Below, piece by piece: positions 6,313 through 8,428 of a stretch of 8,428 nt of DNA. The DNA comes from Clostridia bacterium (GTDB lineage Bacteria; Bacillota; Clostridia; Christensenellales; CAG-917): NCBI GenBank assembly GCA_017507205.1, contig JAFWBH010000120.1, forward strand, positions 1-8,428, in the 5' to 3' direction. The notes beneath the pieces were generated by a model. The model was not told the DNA's origin, did no database searches, and was given only the letters and a program-made list of their open reading frames with translations. Both the position numbers and the translations under genes were made by a program. Position 1 is the first letter of the stretch. The number at the start of each line of letters is the position of its first letter.

Positions 6313-6334
6313 TTGCCCAAAGGGCAAACTTAGT

Positions 6335-6366
6335 TAGCGTGATACTCCGTTAAGAGTATCACGCTA
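6335..6366. repeat. Perfect 13-bp hairpin at the right end of the element
   Basis: TAGCGTGATACTC (6335-6347) pairs perfectly with 6354-6366 around a 6-base loop, just inside the right terminal repeat. The left end has only a single related arm (6004-6013), so the two ends are not symmetrical. Reading minus it follows the dnaI-like stop, but there is no immediate U-tract, so it is not a classic terminator. Confidence 0.85.
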
Positions 6367-6367
6367 T

Positions 6368-6378
6368 GACGGTGTTTT
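6368..6378 (-). repeat. Right terminal inverted repeat core
   Basis: GACGGTGTTTT, the exact inverted copy of 5990-6000. It lies 14 bases from the stop codon of the dnaI-like gene. Confidence 0.7.
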
Positions 6379-6392
6379 GTTTGTTATAAGGG

Positions 6393-7310
6393 TCAGCTGA
6401 GCCTCAAATCCTTGCCGGGAATACGGCGCATAAGTGAGTGCTTTGCGTCACATAGCCTGCTGAAAATACGTTCACCATATCTTTCCTTCAGCTGTATTTC
6501 ACTGAGGTTGGTGGTGATGATTGTTGTAAGGCCACTCCTCAATCTTTCGTCAAGGATCAACTGCAAATATTCACAGGTGACATTTTTGAGCATAGGCTCT
6601 GTGCCAAGGTCATCAATTACAACAAAGTCTGCTGTCATAAGGTTGTAGAGGATGTTGTCCTTTTCATCAATAGGTGCAAGGTGGCAATTAAGGCAGGTGG
6701 TGTTAAACTCGTATGCAGAATAAACCAGCGCGCTTTTGCCATGGTCAACAGCCTTTCTTGCAATGGCTTGAGCAAGACAGCTCTTGCCTGTGCCAGTTGC
6801 TCCCATAAACACCAATATGTGCTTTTTCACGTTGGGATACATTGACACATACTCCCATGAAAAGCCGTAGAGCTTGTTGATGGCGTCAGTCTGCTCCCTT
6901 GTCATTTTTGATGTGTTAGAGTCAGCAAATGAGAAGGGGGCGCGAGCCTCAATGTCACACTCATTTTTAAGACGAGCAATGTATTCATTGTAGACACATG
7001 AGCAGATTTTTCCATCTACAAATCCAGTGTCATTGCACTTGGAGCATATAGGTTGATATTCAAATGCATTTTCACCATATCCGTATTTTTTCAGTGCATT
7101 TTCATAGTTTAAACGTGCTTTTTTGATATTTTCATCATTTTTTACACCCTTCATAAGTGCATCAAATTTAACCCTTGCATATTCTGCCTGTGCCTTGGAT
7201 ATCTCGGGGTTTTCAAATGCCTTCAAACGCAAATCAGCAAGGGCATTTTCCCTTGCCTGCACCTTGTGCTTAAGATCGGATAATACTTGTTCAAGAATGC
7301 GTTTTTTCAT
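6393..7310 (-). CDS. DnaI/DnaC-type AAA+ replicative helicase loader
   Basis: This is an ATPase of the DnaC/DnaI family that loads the hexameric replicative helicase onto DNA during primosome assembly. From the ATG at 7310 it has 305 residues. Residues 1-85 are charged and helical, probably coiled coil. A zinc-binding motif CxxCxDTG...CxC follows (C89, C92, C103, C105), as in DnaI-type loaders. The AAA+ core has Walker A GATGTGKS (170-177), Walker B VVIDDLG (230-236), sensor-1 TTN (N268) and a candidate arginine finger in RIFSRL (R281/R285). An ATG at 7331 would add seven residues but overlaps the previous gene. The chosen ATG follows that gene's TAA by one base, a coupling arrangement also seen at uvrB-uvrA. 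No clear SD is present. Its pairing with a DnaD-like gene supports a chromosomal primosome role; a phage-derived origin is less likely, as no phage genes are nearby. Confidence 0.93.
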   Translation of the reverse strand: MKKRILEQVLSDLKHKVQARENALADLRLKAFENPEISKAQAEYARVKFDALMKGVKNDENIKKARLNYENALKKYGYGENAFEYQPICSKCNDTGFVDGKICSCVYNEYIARLKNECDIEARAPFSFADSNTSKMTREQTDAINKLYGFSWEYVSMYPNVKKHILVFMGATGTGKSCLAQAIARKAVDHGKSALVYSAYEFNTTCLNCHLAPIDEKDNILYNLMTADFVVIDDLGTEPMLKNVTCEYLQLILDERLRSGLTTIITTNLSEIQLKERYGERIFSRLCDAKHSLMRRIPGKDLRLS

Positions 7311-7311
7311 A

Positions 7312-8428
7312 TTAAATGTCCAGATTGTCAAAGTTTTCTATATCGCCGAAGAGTGATTGAATTTCATCATCGGTGTATTGCCTTTCAATATAGCTCTCCT
7401 TGTGAGCTTGACCCTTGTTGTCGGTGATTTTGACACCCATTAATTTTGCCTTTTCAAGAGTCATTGCATCTCCGTTTTTCCAGCTTGAAAGGAGCTGATT
7501 CATATAGGTCATAGGGTAGGGCTTGCCCACTGCAAGCTCTGCTGCATACAGAATGACATCATCGTCAAAGCCCCACACAGAAGTCCAGGTGCGATAAAAC
7601 TCTCTATCCTTACTGCTGACATTACGGGTGCTTCCGGTGCGTTCAATGATATCTCTGATTTTGTTGTCCTGCTTGATGCCGGCAGACACAAATTCATCAA
7701 TGCCTTCTGCAGTTATGTAGCCCTGTGAGTAGAACTTGTTGACGGCAGTGTTCATTCCGTCAAGGGTGCGAATGCCACTGACAAAGCAGTAGTGTGCAAT
7801 CTTCAAGAGGGCATCATCGTCAAAGCCCTTGGTTGTCCAAGGAATTGTATAAACCTCAATGACGTGTTCAAGTGATTCATAATATACACCAATGGTTTTG
7901 TTGATTGAGATTGCCAGCTCGTTGAGATGCTCACGATAGCTTTGATAGTCCTTCATTTGCTCGGCAGTGAAGATGCCCATACGGAAGAATTCATCAAGCT
8001 TTGAGTCAAGCTTTTTGAAGGTCTTGCCACCCTTCAAGGTCTTTGCTGCAGTCAAAATGGCAGGAAGCTCATAGCCCCAGCTACGCTTCCATTTTCTCAG
8101 GCATTGCTTTTCATCAATATCTGCGCCACCCTTTCTGCCAAGAGCCACAAGAACCTCACGCATTTCCTCGCTTTGAAGCTCAAACTCGTTGAGCTTGCTT
8201 TCAACATCGCTTACAGTGCGCACGCCGTCTTGTATCCAGCTTCTTGCCACAGCAAAAACGTAGGGATATCTGACAGAGGGGCCTTTTGCGTCAATGCAAT
8301 ACTGCACAATCATCAAAAGCACATCTTCTGCAATTTTGGTGCTTTCAATGAAATTGTAATATTCATTGTATTCATTGGGGGTAAGCAATCTGTCGGGGAA
8401 GAGTGATTGAAGAATGGTGTTGAAATCA
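7312..8428 (-). CDS. DnaD/DnaB-like primosome protein, N-terminus outside window
   Basis: The frame is open to the right edge, giving about 371 visible residues and no start codon that must be real. An in-frame TTG at 8388 is only a leucine codon, because the frame continues through it to the window edge. The protein carries DnaB_2-type helical modules known from DnaD and from the Gram-positive DnaB initiation protein, which bind DNA and help recruit the helicase and its loader. The clearest is near 7608-7441: FYRTWTSVWGFDDDVILYAA followed by YMNQLLSSW. Related modules lie at about 8106-7939 (WKRSWGYELPAILTAAK, LDEFFRMGIFTAEQ), 7866-7681 (TTKGFDDDALLKIAHYC, NKFYSQGYITAE) and 8370-8164 (VLLMIVQYC, ARSWIQDGVRT). 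The stop is one base before the helicase loader start, so the two are translated together. The tail (after about 7440) is acidic and ends FDNLDI. Confidence 0.85.
   Translation of the reverse strand, partial: DFNTILQSLFPDRLLTPNEYNEYYNFIESTKIAEDVLLMIVQYCIDAKGPSVRYPYVFAVARSWIQDGVRTVSDVESKLNEFELQSEEMREVLVALGRKGGADIDEKQCLRKWKRSWGYELPAILTAAKTLKGGKTFKKLDSKLDEFFRMGIFTAEQMKDYQSYREHLNELAISINKTIGVYYESLEHVIEVYTIPWTTKGFDDDALLKIAHYCFVSGIRTLDGMNTAVNKFYSQGYITAEGIDEFVSAGIKQDNKIRDIIERTGSTRNVSSKDREFYRTWTSVWGFDDDVILYAAELAVGKPYPMTYMNQLLSSWKNGDAMTLEKAKLMGVKITDNKGQAHKESYIERQYTDDEIQSLFGDIENFDNLDI

Larger units (their letters stand above)
5981..6384. mobile_element. MITE-like non-autonomous element with terminal inverted repeats
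   Basis: A block of about 400 bases has no credible ORF. Its ends mirror each other: AAAACACCGTC (5990-6000) is the exact reverse complement of 6368-6378. Beyond this core, weaker mirror similarity continues inward: ATAGAGTGAT at 6004-6013 against 6358-6367, and CTTTGGGCAA at 6036-6045 against 6313-6322. The block is flanked by TATAAG at 5975-5980 and 6385-6390, a plausible target duplication. Its interior consists of hairpins and the repeated GTGAAGTT motif. It fills the space between the convergent marR and dnaI-like 3' ends, a harmless insertion site. These are the traits of a miniature inverted-repeat element moved by a transposase elsewhere. A structured RNA or a REP-like cluster is the alternative. 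The family is not recognised, and the boundaries are uncertain by a few bases. Confidence 0.65.

Noticed and set aside
7311..7331. Longer start for the dnaI-like gene at 7331
   Set aside because: It would overlap the DnaD-like gene by 20 bases, and the added residues (MTIWTFN) are unlike the charged helix that follows; the ATG at 7310 sits one base after the stop.
8386..8388. TTG at 8388 as start of the DnaD-like gene
   Set aside because: The frame continues open to the window edge with plausible coding sequence (DFNTILQSLFPDR before it), so this is an internal leucine codon.

Overview
The window looks like a chromosomal stretch from a low-to-moderate GC Firmicute, most likely a gut-type member of the Clostridia. 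The grounds are the uvrB-uvrA gene order, a DnaD-like/DnaI-like primosomal gene pair (a Firmicutes hallmark), a consensus sigma-A type promoter on each small regulator gene, and a hairpin-rich intergenic element of a kind I associate with Clostridia. The exact taxon cannot be read from the window.

Left part (1-4976): the tail of an unidentified membrane protein, then uvrB and uvrA in one plus-strand operon. Both Uvr proteins are full length with all key motifs. UvrA2-UvrB finds bulky DNA lesions; UvrB then stays on the DNA and recruits UvrC, which is not in the window. The uvrBA run ends in a strong hairpin with U-tracts on both strands, so it can also stop transcription coming from the right.

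Middle part (4977-5980): two small regulators diverge from a 129-base spacer. A 70-residue XRE/Cro-type repressor is on the minus strand and a 143-residue MarR-family regulator is on the plus strand. Each has an almost perfect promoter (TTGACA-N17-TATAAT and TTGACA-N17-TATACT), and each promoter overlaps inverted repeats that look like operators. The xre gene has a good ribosome binding site. The marR promoter puts the predicted transcription start on the A of the ATG, so its mRNA is probably leaderless. Neither regulator has an obvious target gene beside it.

Element (about 5981-6384): about 400 bases with no gene. Its ends are terminal inverted repeats with a perfect 11-bp core, flanked by a TATAAG duplication. 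The interior is a chain of small hairpins separated by four GTGAAGTT motifs followed by three inverted AACTTCAC motifs. The best reading is a MITE-like non-autonomous mobile element lodged between the convergent 3' ends of marR and the dnaI-like gene.

Right part (6393-8428): a minus-strand operon with a DnaD/DnaB-type primosome protein, cut by the window edge, followed after one base by a DnaI/DnaC-type AAA+ helicase loader. Together they probably help load the replicative helicase at origins or stalled forks. The DnaD-like protein appears to contain four related helical modules in an alternating pattern.

Most of the window is ordinary housekeeping DNA. The parts worth a second look are the hairpin element, the leaderless self-regulating marR, and the modular DnaD-like protein. 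I saw no CRISPR array, tRNA, rRNA or recognisable defence system.
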